DNA of 64,000 bases, from positions 20,216,568 to 20,280,567 of the forward strand of contig OX393567.1 of assembly GCA_947652115.1 (NCBI GenBank). The letters are read 5' to 3'. Below the pieces are notes generated by a model. That model made no database searches, was not told the origin of the DNA, and saw only the letters and a program-made list of their open reading frames with translations. Numbering within the stretch: the stretch's first letter is position 1; every line of letters starts with the position of its first letter. Of the stretch, positions 1 through 12,000 are shown in pieces. Made by a program: the position numbers and the translations under genes. The stretch is from Blastomussa wellsi (Eukaryota; Cnidaria; Anthozoa; Scleractinia; Plerogyridae).

Positions 1-1
1 C

Positions 2-3000
2 AACATTGATAGACTGGGATCTGAGCATATTCGAATATTGTTTCCAGTGTTCAGCAACGTTGGTTTGGAACAGAAAGTGAGTTAATTCCTATTTCAAATT
101 TCTGGTTATTCTTGCAGTAACTGACATTAATAATGGAATCACGGGTTTAAACGAGGGGTGGGGACTCTCCCATAAAAGGAAGGGATTTGGTGAAGTGGTC
201 GTACTGCTAAAATTTGAGGTTTGATATGACTCAGAAGTTTAAATCATAAATAACCACCGCTTTAGTTATCTCGGTAAATAAGGTATTAAGGCGGAAACAG
301 ATTTGTGGAAAGGCAAAAGAGAAGCTAATCGAAACGTGTGAAATATCACTTAATTTTTCTTCCTAGAATTTCAAAGCGAGATTTAGCTTCCTTTTAAATT
401 GAATTTTTGACGGTAATTTCGTAATTTTGCTCATGACAGTCTCCAGACTAGGATTTGCCACATTTGAACATGAAAATAATACTTTCATAACTTGTTAACA
501 GAAGTTTGAAAGGCAGTTATTAAGCAACATTTGTTTCAAAAGGTTTGCTCATGAGAAGGAAAGAGCAATTTTCATTATTTTATTAATTATATATATCATG
601 AGATTAGATAGCTAGAAAACCATGGAGAAAATTGCATACCGCGATCGAGTCTCGAAATACCTGTTTCTATTTGAAAACCTAAGTCCCTGGAATGATATCA
701 AACAATAACGTTAGTAACACTTCCATGTTTGTGGGTAAAATAGATGCCACAAATGTTCATTGAAATCCTAGCTCTCTCTCTTATTTCATTATAGGTTTTA
801 TCAATAAAGGGCAAAATTACTGAGCGCTGATTGGTTGAGAGAGAGGGCATTTTTTCTTAATCGAGGGCATTTTTAGTAATCAAGAGAGGGCATGATTACC
901 TGTTAATGATTGGCTAATCCGTTAATTGCCGTAGCGCTAAACAGGCTTCCCAGATAAAAATAGACTGCGCGCGTGATTTTCCTTCGTATAAATTTTGCCC
1001 TTTATTGATAAACAAGTAATCCCATGAGACCTCGTACTATTAAGGATTAATTGCACTTGAGTTTTCAAAATTTTCCAAATTGCCCTCGTCGCTTCGCGAC
1101 TCGGGCAATTTTGGAAAATTTTGAAAACTCTCGTGCAATTAATCCTTAATAGTACTTGGCCTCATGCGATTACCTATACAAAGCAGCTACGTCACGATAT
1201 TTTGAGTCATTTTTTGCGACGAACCAAATTACCCTTAAAATGTAGGATACCTAAAACTAAGAGTTTACTAGGGAGGAAAAACTAAAAAAAAAAGAAGTGA
1301 TAATAAATCTAAAAGGAACAAGGGTGGTTAAGCATGGAGAAGACTGAGAGGATTACAAATGACGATTTTGAAAAATTTAGGCTAAATTTTTCAAAATGCA
1401 CGAACAGCGACATAGCTCCTTTAATTACATGGCTGATGTGCCATTCCGTCTTGAAAATGTTGCCAAGTTATTCACCAGATAACAATGACAACGTGTGGAA
1501 GATTTGAATAATTTGGACTGAAAAAATCCCTGTGTTTAACATTTTCAAAAATGCACTAACTTTGCCTGGGCGGGCCCCAGTCAGCCACACCTTTGTTATT
1601 GTTTACATGCAAGAATTTCAGTATTATATTTTACGCGGAGCGTTTCGAAACGAAAAAAATCCCTTAAGAAACTTGCTAAAGATAATTTAAACACCTCCAG
1701 TGACATAACCGAAACAATACAATACGATTGTGCTTCACCATACAATTTCCATAATTCCGATGCTATCGAAAATGGCGGAGGCTGACTAGGGCCCTTTAAA
1801 TCAACGCCTTCGGCGTTTAATCAAGCTTCGGACGTTTATTTGAGGTCCGGAATTAACTTTAATTTGTTTGCTAACAGAGGGTAAACAGTTAAGGTCGGGT
1901 TTTAAATTAACGCCGGGAGCGTCTAATCAAGAAAATACGGTAATTATCTTATTATTTATCTTTGATTCAGTTCAATGACGCCTTGCCTTGGATTCTTGAC
2001 CAGAACTTAAACGAAGACCAGAAAGAAATAATCAGGAAAATAGCAGCTCCCTTGATTAATGCACCTCCTCTTGTGGTGTTCGGTCCTTTTGGAACGGGAA
2101 AAACATTCACATTGAATCAAGCTGTTCGACGTATCGCATTGGACTGTAACAATCGCGTGCTCATCTGCACACACTCAAACAGCGCTGCAGACATACACGT
2201 GGAACTCCTGGATGAATATCTGAAGATGGAACATGGCATAACCGCATGCAGACCTTTGCGTATTTACACGCCGTTGCGTAAACTTTCAACAGTCTCTGAC
2301 AAAGTGAAGGAGTATTGCCTTATCACTGAAAAAGGAAAACCCTCAGAAGCCTTTAGACTTCCAACTCGTGATGAGGTGTTGAAGCATCGAGTCGTTGTGT
2401 CAACATTGGGCATGGCTCGAGCTCTTTTTGACATGGATCTTCATCGTGGTGTCTTTTCCCACATCTTAATCGATGAAGCAGCACAGGCGCTGGAAACTGA
2501 AGCACTAACACCAATCACACTCGCGGGGAACAATACAAAAGTGGTTTTCACCGGGGATCACATGCAGGTACTTTTGCTGAGAAAGATTGGTGCCTTTTGC
2601 GTAAACGGTGATATGGAGGTCATTTTTTTAACTTGAATATCGGGTTTTTTGTCCTTTACTAGTTTCACGGTGGAGGGAACTTTAAGTTAACGCTCGTTTT
2701 TCAAAGCTACTATGAAACATTTTTAAAAAATCCAAACAAAATTGAATATTGTGTGTTTCAACCCATCCCGAACATTATACACATGTTTCAGAACACTTTG
2801 AAATTTCTTCAAATAACCGAGCCTTTTGTAGGAAAATCATACCTCTCTACTGCGCTCGCAATTAATTGTTTCATCCATTTCCCTTAGATGAGCCCTGATG
2901 TGTTTTCTCCTGAAGCAAAAAAGTGGGGATTCCAAACGTCTCTACAGGAGAGACTCTTTTATGATTACAAGAGACGCCAAGAAGAACAAACGTTGGATCC

Positions 3001-6000
3001 GAACGTCATTCTGTTAACCGAGAACTACCGTTCAAACGAACAAGTTCTTCAATTCTCGTCTGACATGTTTTATGGCGGTAAGCTTTCTTCAGGTAGCAAG
3101 CAACCCCTTCACCCCTGGTTAGGACCGCTCGTGTTCTATTCTGCTCTTGGCAAGGAAGAGATCGAAGAGAACCGTTCGTCGTATCGCAACTTGGCTGAGG
3201 TAGACGAAGTAGTAAAGCGAGTCAAGGAGCTTATAGATTGCTGGCCTGAAGCTAAATGGGGCCCAAGAGATCTTAAACAAGTTGCGGTGGTTTCATCTTA
3301 CCGTTATCAGGTACTTGTTTTTTTGACAGCTCCTTAAAGGAGCGTCACCATGAATGAAGCCATCTTTGTTAAGGTCAACACACACGAGGGGACTAGTCCC
3401 TGTAACAAGTCGCGGGGACAAGTCACATCGTGTGAACTAGCCATTTTTGTATAAAAATCTAATCGCAGGGACCAGAATTTGGTCCCTGCGACTAGTCGCA
3501 CGAATTCAAAGTGGTTTGAATTCCCAGTTTGAATTCGTGAGACAAGTCGCAGGGACTTGTCCCCACGACTTCTTGCAGGGACTAGTCGTTGGGAATAGCC
3601 CCCTCGTGTGTGCCGACACACGAGTGTGTAAGTTGTCTTTAAACGAAAGAAAACCATGAAAAAATGGTGTACAAAGGCAGAGAGGAAACAAGGATGGCTT
3701 CGAATGCGAGGAAATATTGAAAAGAAATATACTTGACAAACTTGAGGTGTAACGAAAAAAATGATTTATATGAACTGCGGATGTAGATCAAAATGAAAAA
3801 TGATAATCGCAGTGAATTTCCAATTAGCAATTGGAATAAAGAAGCGTGAAAAAATTCAAGGCTTCAACGTAGGATTCGAACCTGTGACCTCCGCGATGTC
3901 GGTGCGATGCTCTATTAACTGAGCTATGAACCCACACAATGGGAGCGAGGTAAAATGTGAGTTCATATTTTCCCGTGACAGGAGTGAAATGATGTAATGT
4001 GTATGACATAATTCATATGTATGAACAACGGATGGACTTTTTCATTTGACATCCGTAATAGAGCTTTTGTCAACTTTTGCCAAACTTGTCCAATTCTTGA
4101 GACACTTAAAGCGCTCAACGAAAACTTGTATTACCAGCTGCATACGTCGATACCAATATATTTAAGGCGTGTATTTTTCTAGGTGAAAACAATTCGAGAT
4201 GGCCTTAGAAAAAATGGTCTTGGGGCAGTTGACGTGGAAACCATCGAAAATGTTCAAGGTAAGGAGGCATTTATTCTGGTGTTGTTGTTAAATGGAGACG
4301 TTGCTAACCCTAACTTACAATTTCTTTGACCTTGCAAAATGTGTAATGTTTGAAATATATCAAAAATTGCTCAAAAAAATTCTTCTCTTTGTCACCATGC
4401 TTACTATATTAGCATTCTCTATTTTTTCAGGAAAGCAGTTTCGTGCCCTTTTCGTCAGCACGGTTCGAACTTTTCATACCTGCCAAAACCACCGAAATAG
4501 TGAAGCCTACGAGAGCGAGAGACCTTACTTGTATTTTCTGTCAGATCCGAAGCTCCTGAACACTGCCCTGACCCGTGCCCAGTCTCTTATCGCAGTGGTT
4601 GGCGATCCTTTTTCCTTGAGAACTGTCGGTGATTGCCAAGGACTGTGGGAAGAGTTTATAAAGAGATGCAGTGATAATGGAAACCTGTTTGGAGTTGAGC
4701 ACAACGATCTTGAAGAAAGTATCTCTCAAAGTGGGCTTAACGTCAACGCTAGTGAGTTTGTGCCCAGAGTGTCTCCTGACACCAGTCACCCAGTCGAGGA
4801 TCAAGCACCAAACAGTCAAGTCTCTGTTGCCAATGATGCAGCCCACACTGCGTCTTCTTCAGCTCTCCCACTATCCGAAACAGATCATAAAAGTGGGGAT
4901 GACACTTTACTTCCAAGTGAAATGAGTCCATTTAATAACAACGACAATGGTGTCAATCGTGATCCCGACCAAATCATACGTGAATCGTTCGACGAAGAAG
5001 ACAGTGAAGGTGAAAGTGTTTCTTACTCTGACGATGCAGGAGATGAACTGTCCGGGAGTGATGACAATGGCAATGCTGATGATTTTGCGGAGTATGACAA
5101 TGCGGATGAAACTGTTCCTCCAAAGCACATGGATGACATCATCCTTGCCTTGAAGTCCAAGTGTGAAGAGAAGGAGTTAGAACGAAGCCTTAGAGATAAG
5201 GCAAGGCTGGAGCAAAAGAAACAACCAATGCCAACGCAACAACCAAAGTTATCGCTTTTACCTGAAATGGAGACCGCAATAAACATCGAGAATCAAAACG
5301 TCATGATCAACAAAACTTTTGATCCCAGCCCCAAAGAAAGCAAAATAGTTCACGGAGACTACACAATGAGGACACGGAAAGGCAAGACTCAGACTTTTCT
5401 GGTAAACACGAAATTCAAATACAGTGAGCGAACAGAACGCCTTATTGGTGAGCCCAAATCTCGAGACCAAGTGTGCTTGCAGCCAGAGTATCTCGATCGT
5501 TTGTTACAAGAGAATCCTGAACTGTACCGCCAATGCACATTACGCATTAGATATGAGGAATCAAAAACCTCGTATGGTGAGATTCAAGATGTTGAGAGTG
5601 AAGATATTTTGATTGAGGGAGGCACTCGCCAGAGATTTGATAGAGATGTGATCGTAGTGAAGGTTAGAAATGAGCCGTCAAATGAATCTACTGCACTACA
5701 GGGCACTTCGGAAAGATTGAAGGGAGAAATAATTGGTACAAGGCATCATGCGATCAATAATCGTGAGCGCCAGTTTGTGTGTAAGCTCTCCAGGAAAAAC
5801 CCTTGGGTAATGTACCCAATAAATAAATCAATGACACCTATTGCTAATTTGAGAGATAATTCTTGTAAAGGAGTTCCAATCTACAAGAAAATTCAGCCAG
5901 GATCAGGAGAAAGAGCTGTGCGTGTAGACACAGTGTCGCTAAGAGAGGCTTCGAGTGGAAAATTTCTCTTTGTTGTGCAATATTTGCAATGGAGAGGCGA

Positions 6001-9000
6001 ATTCCCCTATCCACTTGGCATTGTCACCAAAAAGATTCGCAGAGGTTTTGATCTTGTTAGTGCGTTCAAGCTTCTCGATGCTGAATATCAACTGAAGGAA
6101 TCGTTTCCAGAGGAGGTTACCGAAGAGGTTCAAGGACGTATGATCAATAGGGACCAATGGAATATTCCTGATTGTGAAAAAGAGGTTCGTCCACAGGTGC
6201 CAAATGCGTTCACAATTGATCCTCCTGGAAGTAAAGCTTTGGACGATGCCTTAACGGTTGAAACACTAGATGGTGATCTTTTCAAAGTTGGCGTTCACAT
6301 CGCTGATGTGTCTTACTTTGTCAATAAGGGGAGTAGAATCGACCTTGAGGCACGACGGAGAGGTACGTCTTATTTTCGTGGACATGAGAATGGAGACGTT
6401 CTTATGCTTCCGAAGGAACTAAGTAATGACATCTGCAGTCTGCTACCGAACAAAGAACGACTCGCAGTTTCCGTTTACTTTCTTTTGAACAAAGATGGTC
6501 ATGCTCAGGGAGAAGATAAGCTTAATTTTAGCAGAACAATTGTGAAATCGCGATGCCGTTTGACGTATTGCGAGGCACAAAGAGTCATTACTGGAAAGCC
6601 TATCCGTGGCAAGCATGATAGTGATGGAGAAGTGACACCAGAGATCGAGCAAAGTATCGCCACCCTCAGTATGCTAGCCCAAAAATTGAGGAGATTGCGT
6701 CTTTCGGAAGGATCTTTCTTTCACTTCGACCACGCAGACCGAAAGGAGGATCTTGAAGCTCACGAGTTGGTGGAAGAAATGATGATCCTGACCAACACGT
6801 CTGTGGCCAACTATCTTGTTAGGAGTAACGCCGCACTGTTGCCTTTGCGAATTCAACTTCCTCCCAAGACAATTAAACTGGATGAATGGAGAGAGAGGTT
6901 TGGAGATTGTGCCAAGCTTTCCCTCTCCCTTAAATGCCTTGGAGGGCACGAAACACAAGATTGTGAAACAAGGAATTTGTTCATGCCAAAGTCTACGTGG
7001 AATGATATTTGTCGCGCACGCGATAAAGGAGAAGCTAACGAGTTAATTCAGTTAATTTGCAATGATAACGCCTTTCCACAACTTGCAGTCGCACGTTCAT
7101 TTCTGAATGGACTACAGAGAAGAGCCGAGGATGTAATAGCAGCCGACGTCCCAGAGCATCACAGATTGCACTGGTCCTTAAACGTGGGTGAATACACGCG
7201 CTTTACTTCTCCAATTCGTCGCTACCTTGACATTGAAGTTCATCGTTTGTTACTTAAGACTTCAGACCAAGACACGCCGGAGTCCGAAGGTATCGCTGAA
7301 CTCTATCGCAGGTGCTCATTTCTTTCTGAAAGATCAAGCAAGTTCGAGAAAGATTGCGGTCGAGTACAATTTGCTGCGAATCTTAAGGAAGCAACTTGTG
7401 AAATTGTTGCTTTAGTTGAAATCATCGCGAGAGATTTTATTCAGCTGCAGCTTCTGTCTGATGGAAACCAGTTTCTCTCTTCAAAACAGAGGAGACTTCA
7501 GATTAGCCACTTGGGACCAATTGAGCAGCCCGAGTTGAATAAATCTTCAGGTTGTCTTACATTGAGGTGGAAGCTTAGAATTTACGATGCGTCTCCTGAA
7601 AACATGGACCGCGCGAAATTATGCGATGATCAGGAGCTGCGCGAGGCCCATCTTCGTACAGACAGAGATAAGATCAAGACTATGTTGTTTCCCGAGTCAA
7701 ATGGTTCAAATGTTGGCTTTTGCATTCCCAGAAGTGTTTGGTTTGACGTATTGGAATCCGTTGAAAAAGGTGATGAACATAGGTTAAAGCAATGCTTAAA
7801 GAAAGTAGACGTTGCAAAGATTGATGTCAACGAAGAAGAATCTGAAATGGAAAAAGAAGCAGAAATTGAGGAAACAACAGAAGCAGTAGCAGACTCGGAA
7901 GCAGTGAGAGTTGAAGATGATGACGAGGATGAGGAAAAAACTGAGAATAAAGAAGAACAACACGAAGAAACAGCACCAGAAGAAGGAGAAGAAGCGGCAG
8001 CAGAAGCAGCAGTTGAAGAAGGAACAGAAGCACAAGCAGAAGGGGCAGCAGAAGCAGCAGAAGAAGAAGGAACAGCGACAGAAGAAGAAGCAACGGAAGC
8101 AGCAGAAGCAGCAGAAGCAGAAGCAGAAGGGGCAGCAGAAGCAGCAGAAGAAGAAGAAACAGAAGTAGAGGCAGAAGCTGAGGCAGAAGCAGAAGAAGAA
8201 GAAGAAGAGCTACAAGAAGATCAAGAAGAAGAAGATGAATACCAAGATGAACGCGGAGAGCAAGAGAGAGAGCTTGATGTGGACCGTTTAGACGTCTGTG
8301 AGGATGAAAAAGAGAGAACGTTGCACTTCATAGAGAAGTCCTTGACGTTGAAAGCTTCAGACAACGCCAGCGTACAACTTTCTGCAAACGAGACCGGAGA
8401 TCTAATATCACCAGATATTCAGCTCTTTAGACTCGCACCTGGGTTTGATGTATGCCTTGAGCACAGAAAGCTTCCGGATAAATGCTTTGCTGCATTTGTG
8501 TCTGAAAAATCTTCTAAGCCAGCCTATGAAAACATCCAACACTATATCAGAACTTGGGAGCCCGTATTAACAAGGGAGGCCGCTACAGTGTCCGTGGCAG
8601 GTGATGATTCTTTAATTCTTCTAAACCTTGAAGTGAAATGGAAAGAAGGCGAAGAGAACAAAATTTTCGGCCAGTTTCACCTAGACAGTGACTTTTGCCA
8701 AGCACGACAAATCAAGATTTCAGAGGGAGATTATGCTTGTGTCAGGATTTGCTGTCCATCCAAAAGGCCGAATTACTCCGAACGCTTTGCGACAAATGAG
8801 TTTAGTGCAAGAAAGAGGATCGAAGGTTTAGAAGAAGAAAGGAAGGAAGCTCCTTCTGAAAGTGACGGTGAATCTGACTATGAAACTGCAAGTGAAGGCG
8901 AAGATGACACGGAAAGCCAAGCTGTGAAAAGTCAGGTTTGGGTTGGTCACTGTCGTTTCACAAAAGTAGAAAGCGTTTTGGTGCTTCAGTTGTTGCATTT

Positions 9001-12000
9001 CTCGTTGAACATACCTCCAAGATTGCTGAATGGGAAGAGCTGCACTTGTACCGTGGAGATAATCCAACAACCTATTCCTCTCAGGTATCTATAGAATAAC
9101 ACAGTTTCTAAATGTGCACCAATTACAGTAGGTGGATCTTTAAAGCTTTTCTCTTCTATTTTGCTTGATCGATAACAACTTAATAATGTGGTCAAACCTC
9201 CTCTTACAAATTTACTAAGTAAAGTATATTTCTGTGTCGAGCATGCTGGTAAGTCAATCTGCAGTGAAACCAAACTTTCAAACGACCTCTGACGGGCCAA
9301 AGATTTGGGCGTATTAGTGGGGTGGTCATTAAAATAAAAATTATTATTAGCTCAGTCGAGATTTCCATTAAGTAATAGTTGGTGAGGCCGAGGCCCAATT
9401 ATCTTCATAGAATTCGAGATCGAGTAATCTAATTTTTGTAAAAGGAACCAACTAGTATTTAAATCTGGAAAAGGCGAAAAAGCCATTTTATTGCTTTAGT
9501 TACTCGAGACAGCTACTTAATTGTTAAATAGAATACAAGCTGTTCACAAGCTGTTCATTAAAAGTTTTGCACCACAGCAGTAACTTATAAGTTGCAATTC
9601 GATAACTCCCACAGGGCCATACCTAGGATTTTTTTGTCTGCGGGAGCAAACTCCGCACACCTTCACTTCCAACAAGAAATAGCCCCGCAAAATCAAACAC
9701 TATGCTAGAAAAAAGAACATTTACTTTATGGCGGGGCAACTGCCCCCTGCCTCCCCCCGCTATGTAAGGCCCTGCTACCAACCTCGATAACTCAAACTCC
9801 CGCTAACTCGGACCCTCTTCCATTTCCCTTAGCGTTATTTATTAAATGGACACCGTCACGCCTCATTATAGCAATTTTTATGATCTAATTTCCATATTAT
9901 TGTTCACCAAATACACTAATAAATTTGATAAAAAGATTCCACAGAACAAGATAGAACAGGTAGTTTGGGGAAGTAGTACAGGATTACAAGGATGGAAGAG
10001 GATTGCAATTCATTAAAATTGATTTCTGGACAGGATGTCCAGAAATCAAAGCTGAAATTCTGGTGAAATATTGAATCTTTTAGTAGTTATTTTTTCTTCT
10101 TAGTTGATATTTCTTTGCTTTCACCACTTTTAGCATTTTTCTCCTTCTATTGCTCGGCAATAAAGCACGATTACAGCAAGCTACAGGCCATACTTATTAA
10201 AATATGATATATCAGGCGTGACAGTGTCCCTTTAATTTTAACCTCGGTAATCGAAGCTTGTTTGATTTCCCTTGAAGGTCCAGGTAATTGGAAATCAACT
10301 GTTGTTTATTCTAGTTCTCTGTAAATTAGATATGTTATAAAACTTATTAATAACAGGTATAATGCCCTACTTGGCAATCCACACAACTGAAAATACTAAT
10401 GTGAATAGATGCTTTGAAGTGATAATTATGTAATATGACAGCATGTGTTCCAATTTACTGGCTGAAATACATGAAATGAAAAGTGGAAACTCCAAAATGT
10501 GCTAAAGGCGCTTTTTGACAAGCAAGTTACTGATCGGGCGTTTATTTACGTCGAACAAAACTAGCCGAAATTACGAGGCAGTCGTATTAGTGGGTGTGTT
10601 TCTTGGGCGGTGTTCTACCGTAATGCGTGCCTTTTTTAGTGATTTAGTGATGCTCCATACGAAAAAATATATATTTTTAATAACAAAGTAACCTCCTAAT
10701 TCCCGGCATGATACTAACTGTTTCATGCCTTTCCCCTTTCAGACGAATGATCGAAACTTTGACGCAATTACCAAATCTAGACAAAGGCTTGGTTCACGAT
10801 ATCTGTATAGGAGAGACTTCAAGTTTTGTCGGTAAAGAGTGATGCTAGCTTATCATACAATACAGTCAATACTTGGTTTAGTACAAGTGCAAATCAGAGA
10901 AAAAGGCCTTGGCTAGTAAATCTTAACTGATGCTTTGTGCTGTGTACACTCTAACAGGCCTGCTCTTACAAGCACGCACAAACGCCCCTGTGGGTTCCAC
11001 TTCATCTTTGTCATTCGGCCGGTCGGTCGGTTGGTCGGTTGGTCGATGGGACGGTCGATCAGTCAGTCAATCAATCGTTGGTGGGTGGGTGGGTCAATCA
11101 GTCAGCCAAGTCAGTCAGTCAGTCAGTCAGTCAGTCGGTGGGTACTTCCGTCCGTCCCTCCGTCAGTCAGTTAATTGGCCAATCGATCGCAATCAACTAA
11201 TAAGTTAGAGTATCCATCCCTTAATTTGTAAATGGTTTTTTAATTGATTGTATTCTTAATGACGTATTTTACATCCCTAGATCTCGCCCTCCGTTTACCA
11301 CATGGCAAGCTTTCGATTGCTGATCATGTCAAAGGCTCTAAACATAAGTTCAAAAGACTGAACACGCACCAAGCGGACGCTGTTGCAAATTCTTTGCGAG
11401 GCCGCTTTACCCTCATTCAAGGCCCTCCTGGTACGTTCCTTCACTGGAGATCAATATTTAGCAATGCATTCAACGTTTAGCAATGCATTTAAACGTCAAG
11501 TGCAAATGGCTTCAATTTGCTGGGGATAACCCAAAAAGTCGAAGAATCTGAATGACTCGCGTAGCGAAGAAATTAGGTTCTGCAACCCGGCCATTTTAAT
11601 TCATTTAATCGTTTTGAAGCTCATCAAAATAATTAAACCTCGCCTTTAAATAATCATCCTTTAACTAGTTCATTGAACTAATCCGCCATTAGGAGTTCAA
11701 TCATCTACCTATCAAATAAACTGATTCTTCGAGGCTTTTTCCACTTGAATGTATTTTTAAGAACATGACAAACCAACGCCATGACACGCCAACGCAATGC
11801 GTAAAAGCGCTGTAGTTCAGTGCGGTCTTCCTGCTTATAACGACCCTGATAAAATGGAGACCACATAAGTTGGGTGGCGGGAAAATTGAGGTATTTGTAT
11901 CCAGAACCAGTGTATGCATAATTATGCGTTTGCTGTACGAATGACTGAAATATTTAATCCTGGGTAACAACGTAACGCAAGTATCCAGCTTTGGCTGGAT

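Larger units (their letters stand above)
77..1970 (+). other. Gene A intron 1, no gene
   Basis: GTGAGT donor at 77 and TTTGATTCAG acceptor at 1970. Holds the 797-1012 MITE and the 1034-1155 palindrome. The stretch 1,785-1,930 has repeated AACGCC/GGCGTTTAATCAAG-like inverted motifs that may be another element end. I see nothing else in it. Confidence 0.7.
1971..4700 (+). other. Gene A helicase 1 block (UPF1-like SF1)
   Basis: Exon 1971-2567 carries Walker A GPFGTGKT (about 2084-2107), motif Ia-like CTHSNSAAD, Walker B DEAAQA and motif III GDHMQ at its very end. Exon 2888-3310 carries LTENYRS and the linker to RecA domain 2. The short exon 4183-4258 and the start of exon 4431-9084 carry the motif V-VI region, including STVRTFHTC and NTALTRAQSLIAVVGDP. 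All key ATPase residues are present. The opening residues align by eye with the segment just before the helicase in HELZ. Confidence 0.9.

Noticed and set aside
4292..4430. The 5' part of the long open frame before 4431 as coding sequence
   Set aside because: It is intron read-through. The TTTTTTCAG acceptor at 4430 and the phase of exon 4183-4258 place the exon start at 4431.
7796..8168. Long Phe/Leu/Ser-rich or Lys/Gln-rich open frames on both strands
   Set aside because: They are shadows of the GAA/GCA repeat in the coding frame of gene A.
10930..11208. Ser/Gly/Val-rich open frames on the plus strand
   Set aside because: They are produced by the tetranucleotide microsatellite and have no splice or start support.
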